Of a DNA stretch of 64,000 nucleotides, positions 30,227-41,092 are shown piece after piece. The notes below the pieces were generated by a model, which ran no database searches, was not told where the DNA came from, and saw only the letters and a list, made by a program, of their open reading frames with translations. The translations under genes and the position numbers were made by a program. How positions within the stretch are numbered: position 1 is the stretch's first letter; each line of letters starts with the position of its first letter. This DNA comes from Monomorium pharaonis (lineage: Eukaryota > Arthropoda > Insecta > Hymenoptera > Formicidae), in assembly GCF_013373865.1 (NCBI RefSeq), contig NC_050467.1, forward strand, positions 22,714,996 to 22,778,995, read 5' to 3'.

Positions 30227-30248
30227 ACCGACCGACCGACCGACCGAC
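30227..30248 (+). repeat. (ACCG)5 tetranucleotide repeat
   Basis: Five and a half units of accg/ccga at the start of the GC-rich block at 30130-30720. Confidence 0.85.
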
Positions 30249-30422
30249 GCAAGGTCAGGCGGTGGCCTCCAACTTCCGGTGGTGCTATCCCCGCGTACAC
30301 ACGGGCACGCCGTCATACGTACGCAGACAGAAAAGAGGGCACCCCTTCCCTCGTTTCTCGTTGCGCGGCCTATTCCTTTCCTTTACGTCCTTCCTTATTG
30401 CCTCTCTCTTTTCAAACACATT

Positions 30423-30465
<43 letters not shown>

Positions 30466-30486
30466 CTCTCTCTTCCTCTCTCTCGT
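30423..30486 (+). repeat. TC-rich microsatellite
   Basis: TC run with three TTT or TCC interruptions. Confidence 0.92.
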
Positions 30487-32025
30487 CGACGAATCATGCG
30501 AGACGTAAACGGCGACTAGAACGTATGACGTAGAAGTCCACAATAGCGCTGACAATAGGTACGTGTGTTGACAGGCGAGAGATGACAGAGAACCCGCGTG
30601 TGACACCGAGAAGTACCGACAGGCGGAAAAGCACTATAGAAGTACAACTAGAAGTTCGACCTAGATGGGTATCGGGATAGACGGGAAGGGTTGGACGGGC
30701 GCGGGAGGGTGGTATCCCATTGGGTGATGAACTATTGTTTCCACGCGAATTCATGTACAAAGCGATTTTCCGAAGCGCTTCACCGTACCGCAAAAATACA
30801 TTCAGACTTCGTAACCGCGGATGATCGGGTTGTTCGAAAATTATGTAGTTCTCCCTTTTGTTGTATTTTTAAAGCTTTTTTTTTCTAATACGAGTTAGCA
30901 TGCTTTTTAAATTTTTGCATGCGGACAAGAGTTTTATGTGAAAATATTCAGGAAAGGAACAATTTATAAACGCAGTATTTTTTATTACATATTTTTTTTA
31001 TTATATTATATTGCACTAGCTATAACTAATAAATCATAACACGCACAACGTGCGCAATGTGGTAAATGGTTCGGTACGTTTTTTCAAAATATAACGGTTA
31101 TTCTGCATGACCTCCATTCACTATAATTCCACGCTTTAAAGATCTCTATGGAGATCGAGAAACAAAGGGCACATGCTGCTACGCGTGGAATTTTCCTTCT
31201 CATATATTTTTCTCAAACAAAAGATTTTTTTTTTTTTCGTGATCGCGCTGATCTAGTTTCGTTTCTGTTCGCAGTGTAGAAAGTGATTTATGTCGCGTCA
31301 TCTGATATAAACGAGATAGAACTATACAAAATATGAATATTGAATAACAACGAGGCTGAATCTCTTAAATGGTTTTGAATTGGTCATTTATTTAATTAAA
31401 GATTTTAGAGAGAGAAGATTAAAAAGGTTATATAAATCTAATTCGTTTAAAAATAAATGATATATATTATTGCATGACGGAATATTTCGTGTTTCTTTCA
31501 TTTTTATTATTTTTATATTAAGCCTGTATCTTTTATAAATAATCTATTAATACGTATCAGATTTCAAGATACAATTCTATTTATAATTCAATGCGCCGCA
31601 ATATATGTGTGCAGTTTCATTTTATATCTATGTATGTATTTTCTGACATTTCAAATATTTGTCATATTTTTGGGGGGTACATAAAATTATAGATAAAATT
31701 CTTTTCTGAATTAAGATCACATTCATACATCAATTTAAATCGGGGTTTACTTTATTTCTCTGTAGGATAATTTAGGAGTAATTATTGTGTTGCACTTTTT
31801 CACTTCGCGTCCGTCGAATTCCGGCAATCTCGGATGCATCACGCAACGCGGGATGCTTAAAAGCGCGCAGAGAAAGAAATAAGCTCTTTGCAGCACTTGC
31901 CGTGCTCTCTTCTTCGAGCATTCTAATGCGCAACTACTTACTACTGACAGGCAGGTCCAGAAAGAGGTCACCATCACTAGCTAGCGTTGCGCCGTTCTCG
32001 TCCTCGCTACCTTCATTTCTCGGCG

Positions 32026-32086
32026 CCTCTCTCCTCTCTCTCTCTCTCCCTCTCTCCCTCTCTCTCTCTCTCTCTTTCTCTTTCTC
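32026..32086 (+). repeat. TC-rich microsatellite with CCC interruptions
   Basis: Imperfect TC run of about 60 bases. Confidence 0.9.
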
Positions 32087-32530
32087 GCTTGCTCGTTGAC
32101 TCTCACGGAACCATGCACATTGCACTCACTAACGCAACTACTCTCCATGCACTCAGCAGCTTCTCTTCACGCGGCCTATTTTCGCGAAAATGCACGTGAG
32201 CACCGGCATTAAAAAAAAAAAATCCACGCGAATAGGCAGAGAGCCGATAAATTGAAGGGAAAGAGAAAAGTACATGTATAGATGTATACATAAATGCATT
32301 TTCCATATTAATATCCATTTTATAATAAAAGATACAAAATTTAATAAGTTACATTTTATGAATAATAGCTATCTCCGTCGTCTTTGTGTATTTTTGCAAG
32401 AAGCGGAATATTTAGCAACGTAAAAGGCAGCAGAGGCAAAGGTCTGTGAGAAGCTGGAAGTGCGGAAAGAGAAGAACGTCGAGCAAGGATGAAAGAAGTG
32501 AAAAAAATTCTTTTACATAGAACGCACTTT

Positions 32531-32536
<6 letters not shown>

Positions 32537-32569
<33 letters not shown>
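32537..32569 (+). repeat. (TC)16 microsatellite
   Basis: Nearly pure TC run, 450 bases after the previous one. Confidence 0.93.
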
Positions 32570-32574
<5 letters not shown>

Positions 32575-33530
32575 TTATCGTTCTTTCTATTTTTTACGCA
32601 ACTCATTCCTCTCTCATCTACTCGCAATTCCTGGGGAAATAGAGCTCGTATTTCAAGAACGTACTCGTCCCGTACACTCGTGCGTGTGTCACGCTTCGTC
32701 CGTACGGACGTGCGTGCCTCTCGGATGCACACGCGTGCCCGTACTCGATGCACTTCGCGCGGGCTCTTCATCGACGATGACGACTCGTTTGAGTTTCGCA
32801 TGCGAGCACGCAACAACGAGAGAGCGCGCCCTTTTCATCCGATCGTTTTCCGGATTACTCTTTCTCATAGAAAATATAGCCCGCGAGAGCCCTTCTCCTC
32901 TTTTCCCTTTTCTCCCTTTCTTTTTTTTTTCTTCCTCTCGCTCCGACGAAAACGAAATCTCACCGCCGCGTCGGGCGAGTAGAGATATATCTCCGCTCTG
33001 CGTCGCCGAGAACTCCACTTTGGACTCCTCGCACAGAACGAGCGCAGCCTTTGTTCCCGGCAAAATGACGGAGATTTTTGTGTAAATATCCCGACGTGTA
33101 TGTGTGTATATACCGCGCTGAAAGCATTCTTCTGTTATCGTCATTTCGACGTGCGTAGTTGCATTCTGCTTTCCGTAAATTATAATCGATGTCGTCGGCA
33201 ATATATCGTACGCGCTCGAATGGTACGCAATAAATATCTTGATTATTGCGAAACCGTTTATTACAGTGAATATCGATTTATAATGGACCGCAGAAATACA
33301 AAGCTGAATATTACTCGCCAAAACGTTAGAAAGTACATTATGAGGGACAATGAACTGAAAAGAGAATGACGAGAGATTGGAATCGACTGTTTTTTTCTTT
33401 TTCGAAGTATTTTTTCGTCAATTGAATCGGCGAAAACTTTTGGAATATTTCGAACGGCGTTCATTTTGATCCTCGTAAATCAAATTGTCGGAGCAAATTG
33501 TCAAAGTGCGATAAGGGGAAGTGCCGGAAC

Positions 33531-33573
33531 GCTGCCGAATGCGAGTTGCATCGCGCGCATTCGTACGTGCAGC
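33531..33573. other. GC-rich hairpin
   Basis: CGAATGCG (33536-33543) pairs with CGCATTCG (33556-33563). GCTGC (33531-33535) pairs with GCAGC (33569-33573) outside an asymmetric 5-base bulge. It lies in the CpG-rich block at 33490-33860. Confidence 0.6.
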
Positions 33574-34516
33574 AAACTCCTATCTTGCTGAGGTCGCGCG
33601 CGCGGAATGAATAAGAGCAAAACTAATGACGCGGCGAGAGATTCGGGACGGTAACGGTTCCACCGTCACCGGCGCACGGCAACGTGCTGGAATAACTGTC
33701 AGTGCCCGGCGGCGACGACGGCGTGAAATGAAGAAAGAGCCTGGTGCGAGATGCCCGATGAGAACGCGGACCCCCGCGAATTCGTCGTCGCCTCTCGTTT
33801 GTCGCCCGTGCATTATTCGCGATGCAACGGCCGCGATGCACCTTTCAGCTGTCTGAGAGACGCGAGGAGTGCAAAAAAAAAAAAGTGTGCATTTGTTCCC
33901 CGTGGAAAAATGCGAGACGACAATTTAAATTGAATTACTCGGAAATCATTGCTTCTGATGAAATCGATTTCCCCCTCTCCCCTCCCTCCCTCCTATTCAA
34001 AGGCAATCCTTTATTTCTTTACCTTTTCATTAGGCGTTTAAAATTCCTCGTAATTTCACGCTTTCCTTTCATCGCGAAGCTTTCGCGATTTGTATTTTCA
34101 AGATTACTGCAAACGTCCTACATTTTCAATCCTCTGTTATTCCGCGTTGCCGTTGCCGAAATCACGCCAAGCAATTCGCATTTGTCACGCCGTCGGGGTT
34201 TGTGTTTACTTACAACACAATGTGTAAACAGGTGCATCGTTTCACGCACGTTGGAAAAATTTTTTGTTCCACTTGTTGATTCGACTCACACTCGCGTTCA
34301 GGGGTAACGCGTTATTTTAAACGGACGAAGGCCCGTCGTTCGTTTTAATAACCTTGTTATGCGTCGCTTTGCTATCTATGGATGTTAATTGAATTATCGA
34401 ATTATTTTCATTGCCATTCGAAATAAATTGATTGAAAAAGCGTCCGAGTGTATATTCGCACAATGTAATATAATCGTTTTTGCAAAAAACTGCTTGATCT
34501 CTCAATTTCAAGCTTT

Positions 34517-34544
34517 AAAAAAAAAAAAAAACCCCCGTCGGGGG
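34517..34544 (-). other. CCCCC/GGGGG hairpin beside a 15-base A tract
   Basis: Fifteen A (34517-34531) are followed by CCCCC-GTC-GGGGG (34532-34544). Read on the minus strand this is a GC hairpin followed by 15 T, the shape of an intrinsic terminator. In an insect nucleus a T run alone could stop RNA polymerase III. No minus-strand gene was found to end here. Confidence 0.4.
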
Positions 34545-35636
34545 TGCTGGAGAATCATATGTATTAACGATCGCAATATCACGGAAACAAAGAGCGTTGG
34601 ACATTATTTACATGTAATTTACAAACGACAAATTCGCGATGAACTTGGCAATTCAATTCACGTACGTTTTCAATGGAAAAATGTCATAGTTACGCAATTA
34701 TCGTTTTTAAAATTATCCAGTACAATTTTTTTTCCGATAATCGATAGTTTGTCCCAAAAAACGGCACGTAACTTTCCCCCCTGCCGAGCTTTTCTCACCC
34801 GATCTATAATTATTTGAATAATCTCTTGATTAGTAATTTAAATGGACTTCTTCGTTTCGCTGCGTACGATTGCGACTTTTGGAAAGCCGATTTGGAAAGC
34901 AACTGCGGTTTCTATTCCATTGGCGTAGTTGCGGTTTCTCCTTTATTGTATTCATGACGTCACAGTCGTTGACTATTCGTAAGCGCCGGAATACGCTTAC
35001 GTGCGCGAGGGAAGTGGCATAACAACTCGACATTAAGAGCCGGCAGAGCGGACAGCCAGTCAGTTTTTGACTGACGTGTCCTCCAATTTAGTATTTAAAC
35101 GATAAGGCTCTACGGAAAGCGTCGCAAAAAAATAGACCTGGGATAATCAACGAGGCGAATCGATGCGGAAAAAGGGGAAATAAAGAAGGAAGGAATTTGA
35201 ATTTTTTATTTTCATTTCCTGCACGGATCGCGCCTGAATGAGGAAAGTCACACTTACATAAATACGACTACCATCGATGAGATAAAGAAATCTCACGTTC
35301 TGCTTTCGATTATTGTAGGTGACACACAAAGTGAGATAAAAAATTAAGAATATGAATACCGTTTTGTTCCGAACGCTTTTGCAGGAGCACTGAAAGAAAA
35401 GTCTCGTTATAAAGGTGTTATACTACTTACAGACTGCGTGAGACTGGTGAACTTATTAGAAGTCAAGTTATTTATTTCTTATTTTTATCTTTCGCGGTAT
35501 AGTATTAAATTAACATATTATTTTCTAAAGAGTTCAGCGAACAATTTATTTCTGTTTATATTTAAATCATTATTTATATAAATATTAATACTAAATTCTA
35601 AAGACTCGGATATTATCGAAATAATTGTGTTACTAC

Positions 35637-35731
35637 AATTTCGTGCTACAACTTATCTACTCGAAAAAAGGTAACAATAAATTGTATCAAGATACCTTTT
35701 TTCGAGTAGATAAGTTGTGTAGCACGAAATT
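35637..35731. repeat. 95-bp foldback (long hairpin), possible MITE remnant or small-RNA precursor
   Basis: The left arm 35637-35673 (37 bases) and right arm 35693-35731 (39 bases) are perfect reverse complements apart from a 2-base insertion in the right arm. They are separated by a 19-base loop at 35674-35692. The stem is AT-rich with internal cgagtagata/tatctactcg. Homology does not continue outside the arms and I see no convincing target-site duplication. Such a perfect inverted repeat is either a recently inserted foldback element or a hairpin kept by selection. Confidence 0.85.
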
Positions 35732-37607
35732 ATTTAAAATGAATAAAAATTCTGATTTAGAAGCTCTTTAACCCGACCGTCTCACGGTATCCGTATCAGG
35801 GATGATCGACGGCTGGGAGCTGCGTGCGCGAGTTCGCCCGAAAACCGTCGTTTCGACTTGACAGGATGCGACAGCCGAGGGAAAGTTCGCCTCACACGCG
35901 TCTGACAAACGCGCGCGCGCGCTGCCGTTGCGGGTTCTCCGACGCGGCGAGAAGGGAAATCGCGTTTCGCGACAGGCACGACAGGGTGAAGGAGGAGGGG
36001 CAGGCCGAGGGTGTATGTATACACATACGTGTGTAGAAACGAGAGACGCGACTTACGTCATCACGTCCCCCGCGGATCGAATATTGGATCAGCGTGCGGC
36101 GCGTTGTTACGACCGGCGAACAAGGCCGGCGAAATAACAGGAAGCCGGCCGGTCGTATCGATATGTGCACGCGCGCGGCGCTTGACAGGATATTGATGTA
36201 CCGCGCTCGCTCTTTCTCTCTCTCTCTTTCTCTTTTTTCCTCCCTCCTCTCTCTATCCTCTCTTTCTCTTCTGTGTTGAAACCTCCGCTTGGATAGTTGG
36301 TATTCCCATATTGCGCTCTCGCTCGTGTTCGCGGCCAACGAGGCCAAAATGGAAAAATCGATGTCGCTGTGAACAAGGTCGCGCGTCATCCCCGTAGACC
36401 TATAAACCTTTCAAGAAAAAGCCACGGAATGGCTCTTTCAATTAAACCGGCCGTTCTATCAATTAAGATCCCATGGGATGATATTAATATTAGATACACT
36501 TTCCGTAGTGTCTTTTTAAAACAAGCAATGAAGGAGTGGGGGATGTAACAAGGATTTTGAGATCGATATATTCTTGAGAATTCGATATATTCTATGTGTA
36601 ATTATTATCGCGCATGTTTTAATATAATACAATACAATCCTACAATTGTAACGAAATTATATTTAACACAAATAATGAATTTAGAACTATCCTTTTTTTT
36701 TATGTTTTCCAAACGCGATATATCTGAATACGAATCTGCGAATTAGCAAAATAAAGATTAAGCTGAAGCTTAAAACGTCTAATTGGTAACTTAATTTTAT
36801 CATAATTGATAAGTAAATACTAATGATACAAAAATTGATAATTTTATTTATTATTTTACTAAGAATAAACGAGATAAGAAAAAGATAATTGATAATTTTG
36901 ATCTATTTTTTTTAATCTAACGTATTATTTTTTTCTGTTTTCGCCAATTTACATATATTGCAGATTGACATCTGTTTCTTTTATTTACAAGTACGCGTCA
37001 TATATTTTCTCGGTATTTGTTACTGAGTTCTCCTGGGGATTTCATATCGTGGAGTATGTAATAAAATTCTGTTTTTTTTTCTCCCGTCCAAGCCTCGGTA
37101 ATAATAAGTAATAATCAAACGTTTTCATTGTTGCAACTGATGCATATTTTGTTTATTTTTACATGTCGATATTTAACATCATTTATCATTTATGTGTATG
37201 TTACGAAATATTATCGTGAATATAATTATATTGTTATATTTAATATACATATGTCACTTGTTTAAGATATTATTTTTTAATGTAGAACCAAAGTTTTATC
37301 TAAATTTATATATATTTTTTTTATATTCTACTATAAAATTGACCATTAAATATTCTCGTTAGAAAACACGTTAAAAAAACAAAAGTTTTTATTTATTTAA
37401 ATTGAGAAATATATAATTTCGGTAATTAATTTAATTACAAAAAAAATTAAACTACGTTTTGTCTTTAATCGAAGATATTTTATTTAAAAATCAGGATTTT
37501 AAACATATTTTAAGTTTTTTATGCGCAAGTTTTTTCTTTTCTTTCTCTCTCTTTTTCTTTTTTGTCTATTATTATTATGGTTAATTATCGAGCATTGTGT
37601 CTAGCAG
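35732..37607. other. CpG-rich block followed by AT-rich stretch
   Basis: 35770-36210 is CpG-rich with an alternating CG tract at 35910-35922. The TC tract is at 36211-36276. The remainder is AT-rich and ends in the pyrimidine tract before the candidate exon. Confidence 0.6.
36211..36276 (+). repeat. Imperfect TC/T-rich tract
   Basis: A pyrimidine-only stretch with TC core, at the right edge of a CpG-rich block. Confidence 0.85.
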
Positions 37608-37939
37608 ACGATGATTAGTGGAACGAAGCCGCCCAGTTCCTAATCTCCGTCTGGAACAAACGCGAGTCTGATACTACACTGGGAACTGTCTGGTGGTGGG
37701 GACACGTAACGAGGGAGGGGAAAAATGATGCTTAGAACTGGAAGGGGATCAGAATCGGTGGAGGGAGACTATCCGTCCATGGTCGTAGAAGAAGGTTGTG
37801 GTAGGTCGCGATGGCAAAATGGCCGGTCTGGATGGTTACCAGGGAAACCATCTGGGCGGTGCTTGGTACTCACCAGAGGCGGAGCATGATGGCCTTAGCG
37901 GCCATTATGGTCCTCCGCTCCGAGAGATATCGCCACCTG
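37608..37939 (+). other. Candidate 5' exon with start codon (unproven)
   Basis: A long pyrimidine tract at 37530-37570 precedes an acceptor 'tctagcag' ending at 37607. The ATG at 37819 sits in an ideal insect start context (gcaaaATGgcc). It is followed by 40 codons beginning MAGLDGYQGN and ending PPLREISPP, then donor gtgagt at 37940, phase 1. Two upstream frames start in the same exon: ATG 37611 (10 codons, MISGTKPPSS) and ATG 37725 (54 codons), so translation of the third ATG would be discouraged. I do not recognise the peptide. Joining directly to Kdm3 exon a (phase 0) breaks the frame, so it would need an intermediate exon, or be a non-coding leader exon, or belong to another gene. The donor also lies in a hairpin (37868-37945), which may have created it by chance. 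Confidence 0.25.
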
Positions 37940-37945
37940 GTGAGT
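37868..37945. other. Three-part stem-loop spanning the candidate donor
   Basis: ACTCACCAG (37868-37876) pairs with CTGGTGAGT (37937-37945). GCGGAG (37879-37884) pairs with CTCCGC (37913-37918). ATGATGGCC (37886-37894) pairs, with one G-T, with GGCCATTAT (37900-37908) across a 5-base loop. Together this gives 24 pairs in 78 bases. Because of the symmetry, both strands read 'CTGGTGAGT', a good splice donor. A right-side internal loop of 18 bases (37919-37936) argues against a standard microRNA precursor. Confidence 0.6.
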
Positions 37946-38623
37946 GTCCCCCGAAGCCAGGGGTTAGAACCAGCCTTGGTACCGGGAATATTGTCACCAC
38001 CCTCCGGGACACAAACGAGCGAGGGATCGCTCTTGCATTCTAGGATAATTCTCATACTCTCTGGGACATTTCTGGTATACGTGTCATATATCGTGAAACG
38101 GTTCGTTTTGATGATTTGAAAATTGGTCATTCTATTCACTCAAGTTTCCTTTTCCAGAAAGCCAGTATAAATTTTTATTTGACTTATTCAACGTTGTCGG
38201 CAAATTGCTGAAAGTCTATTTTGCTGTGCTAAAGAGAAAAATAATAAGATCTTTCCTGTCATCAATTATGATTGATAGATGTATCGGATACTAAAATGTA
38301 TCGGTAAAGTTACAATGGCACTTCTTCTTTAAATATGTAACGCTTTTGGAGAGTAGGTTGAAGCTACTTTCACTGTTTTAAAGAAATGAGAGCATCCTGT
38401 CAACATTGACCAATCGACAGAATTTTATTATTGATGATTTTATATAAATTATTTTTAGTTATTTCGCTAAAAAAGTTTTATTTTATTATATTGTAATAAT
38501 TCACTGTAGAGGTTGCTGCAAGATAGTCAGAATTAAATAGAATGCAAGTGTTAAAGTTAAAATGAAAGTAGTAATACGTGTGACGGGATTCGCGACTTTC
38601 GAAATAATTCTCGTGCCGAAGCC

Positions 38624-38650
38624 GCGATTTCCGCGATTTTTTGAAATCGC
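38624..38650. other. Short hairpin GCGATTTC/GAAATCGC
   Basis: Eight perfect pairs (38624-38631 with 38643-38650) around an 11-base spacer that repeats GCGATTT, so an alternative pairing exists. Confidence 0.5.
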
Positions 38651-39578
38651 CATTAATACTTGCAGCACGCCTCGGCGTTGCAATGCGAATTCTTGATAAA
38701 CCGGGAAGGGACTCGTCGCGCCTTGGATTACGTCGTCCGGGCGGCATCCCCGATGCGCGGGTAATCCGGACACGCGGGACGGAAATATAGAAGAGAGATT
38801 CCTGCGAAAACGGATTACAATTCCTGACATAGTCCCGCCGGTGCCGAATGCCCCCGCGATTCAGATTGCGTGCCAACGGCAGCGCTATTAAACGCATCGA
38901 CCGAGCGAGCAAGCGCGAGATTACGTTATTATTAATCATGCGTGTATCGTTTACTCGGCGCGTCCCTCGTCTATTATTAACGGCCGTTGCGTCCCGTAGA
39001 TATTTACTTATTAATTAACCGATTAACGTTTCGCAATTGTGCACCGTCACGCTCCACTCACGTACACGGAAACCGCGCCTCTCCTGGTACCTCATCTCGG
39101 GTTTCTTGCGCGTTCGATTAATAACGGCTACGAGTTATTATTGATGCCAGCGCGATGCTGTGCCACGCTGCTGTGTGTATGTGTGTGTGTGGTAATCGGA
39201 GTTTGGCCAACCCGCCATTTCCAGACATATCAATTAATTTCCTGCGGTCATACAAATGCAAATTTATGCACCACACCGATTTCTTTCGAATCGCGGAAAG
39301 ATATCGCGGAATTGATCGAGGCATTAATTATAGATAGTTGCATAATTATCGGCGGCTATAAATTGACTCATCGCATGCCTTCACCATTGTTTGCAAAGTA
39401 TCTTTCTTACTGAATGATCCAATTATATTTTACATATTTTACGTATTTCTTTTTTTTAAATTTGTACAAGTCGTTTTCTCTTGCATTTTGGCAAATCATA
39501 TTATGTGTCTTATGTCTGCGATGTAATTACAACGCCCTGCGAACGCGCGGTATTGGTCAGATACAGAATTGAGTATTT

Positions 39579-39663
39579 GCGGTCACGGTGCGGCGATTTC
39601 TACGAGCGCGTCTCGCTCGTGAATACTGATTTATCAATTAATTGGCTGACGCACCGTGACCGC
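39579..39663. other. Nested inverted repeat (14-bp outer arms)
   Basis: GCGGTCACGGTGCG (39579-39592) is a perfect reverse complement of CGCACCGTGACCGC (39650-39663). Inside it, ACGAGCG (39602-39608) pairs with CGCTCGT (39614-39620) across a 5-base loop. The 57-base interior has no other feature. Confidence 0.75.
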
Positions 39664-41092
39664 ACCGAGTCACGCTCTCCCCTTACGATTACGATGACCC
39701 CAGTGCGCCAGACAGGCAAGGGGGTGGCGTGCTACACGATATTCTAAGGGAATCTAAAGCTGGATACTTCGACGCGAAATACCAGCCTATAAATACAGCA
39801 CGCATACAGTCTTAACGCCAATCTGCGCACGAAAAGGCTCTTTCTCATCCACATCGCACGAACGGGCATTTCATCATGTGTTTTCACGTAGCGTTTTGTA
39901 ATTATAAAATTAATCGACGACGAGAATTGTTTCACAAAAATTCAGAAGTTCTACGTGGTGAGCTAGTATTTTATTTTTTATTTTTTAATTGTTCTATGAG
40001 TGAATCTAACGTTGACAAATCCAGCTTTTGATCTAAACACACTTTACGTTGAAATCGGAAACAGGAGGCGTTTATTTAAATTTAGGCTAAATGTAGAGCA
40101 TGTGCCGAGCGCTTCCGCAGAGGCGGAACGGGACACGAAATGACTATCCGTCATTCGATTCGGTGAATTGGGCTCCCCGCGTCCGAATCCCGGTCGCGTT
40201 GACAAAGCCCGAGAGTAAACCGAGCGTGCGGATCCTGATACATTCCCGCCTCCTAACCCCCTCGTTATCCTGGCAACCAGCACTTTCTGCTCCAGGCCAG
40301 AGGTTATGAATAATACATATTAATTGCGCCAATCCCGCGTGTACTATCCTTTCTATCTTCCTCTCTCCCTCTATATAAATATCTCTACGGCATATTCGAG
40401 ACAATCTCACCCATCGACGCGGCAATCCGTTGCGTGCGTTTTCTGGAGGAACGCGAACGAGAGGCTCGATAAGCGCGCATGAATATCGCGATAATAGGCG
40501 CTGATAATTAACTAGGTGGTTGTTACGTGGGTAGCTGAAAAGATCCCCGCCCCATGCATCGTTCGCATGATAACGGCTCGTTGTCGAGAACGGTTTAATC
40601 CTTAACCCCTCCGTGATTCCGTGGAATAAGTAGAACCTACACAGATTCCATTTCATTATGTAGCACCTGCCGTCTTGAAAGCCTCTAATTAACAGCAGAC
40701 ATGGTATATTGTTACGCTGGAACTTAAAAAAAAAAAATAGCTACGCGGATGATTGTTCTCGTAATGCTGTGTAATTGAAGGGCTTATTCGCAAAACGGCT
40801 TTTTTCTGTCAAGAAATCAACGAGACATGTAGCTTTCATTACGTATGTTATATATCAGCGCTGCAAAATATTATTAACACATTGTTAATTATTACACCCA
40901 GAAAAAAAAAGATATACGTGAATACACTGATTTATTTCAAAGTTACATCATCAAACACATTATCGATATATTGTTAGCTCGTTAAGAGAGCTGCGAAACG
41001 TTACAGGGACCTTGCTTCCGAAGCTTCTCGCCTAGTCGCTTTAATATATTACGTATGCACTTGATACCAAGCGTTCGATCATATGTTTGCAG

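Larger units (their letters stand above)
19773..35636. other. Non-coding stretch
   Basis: Long AT-rich segments (21360-25260, 26420-30080) are broken by CpG-rich patches at 25330-25630, 26030-26350, 30130-30720, 31780-32180, 32640-33080 and 33490-33860. It holds the TA and TC microsatellites listed separately and the hairpins at 27479, 33531 and 34517. No exon recognised. Confidence 0.6.
37946..41092 (+). other. Non-coding stretch just upstream of Kdm3 exon a
   Basis: Contains the hairpins at 38624 and 39579 and moderately CpG-rich patches at 38580-39070 and 40090-40600. I searched it for the missing Kdm3 N-terminal exon (a GKRFL- and W-R-G-V-I-R-A-like segment) and did not find it. Confidence 0.65.

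Noticed and set aside
32689..33321. 210-codon open frame on - and an overlapping 198-codon frame on +
   Set aside because: Both strands are open together, which is typical of biased composition; lysine/glutamate runs come from a pyrimidine tract.
40144..40212. Sequence resembling a tRNA T-arm (gtccgaatcccgg) in a CpG-rich patch
   Set aside because: No matching anticodon or acceptor arm could be built on either strand.
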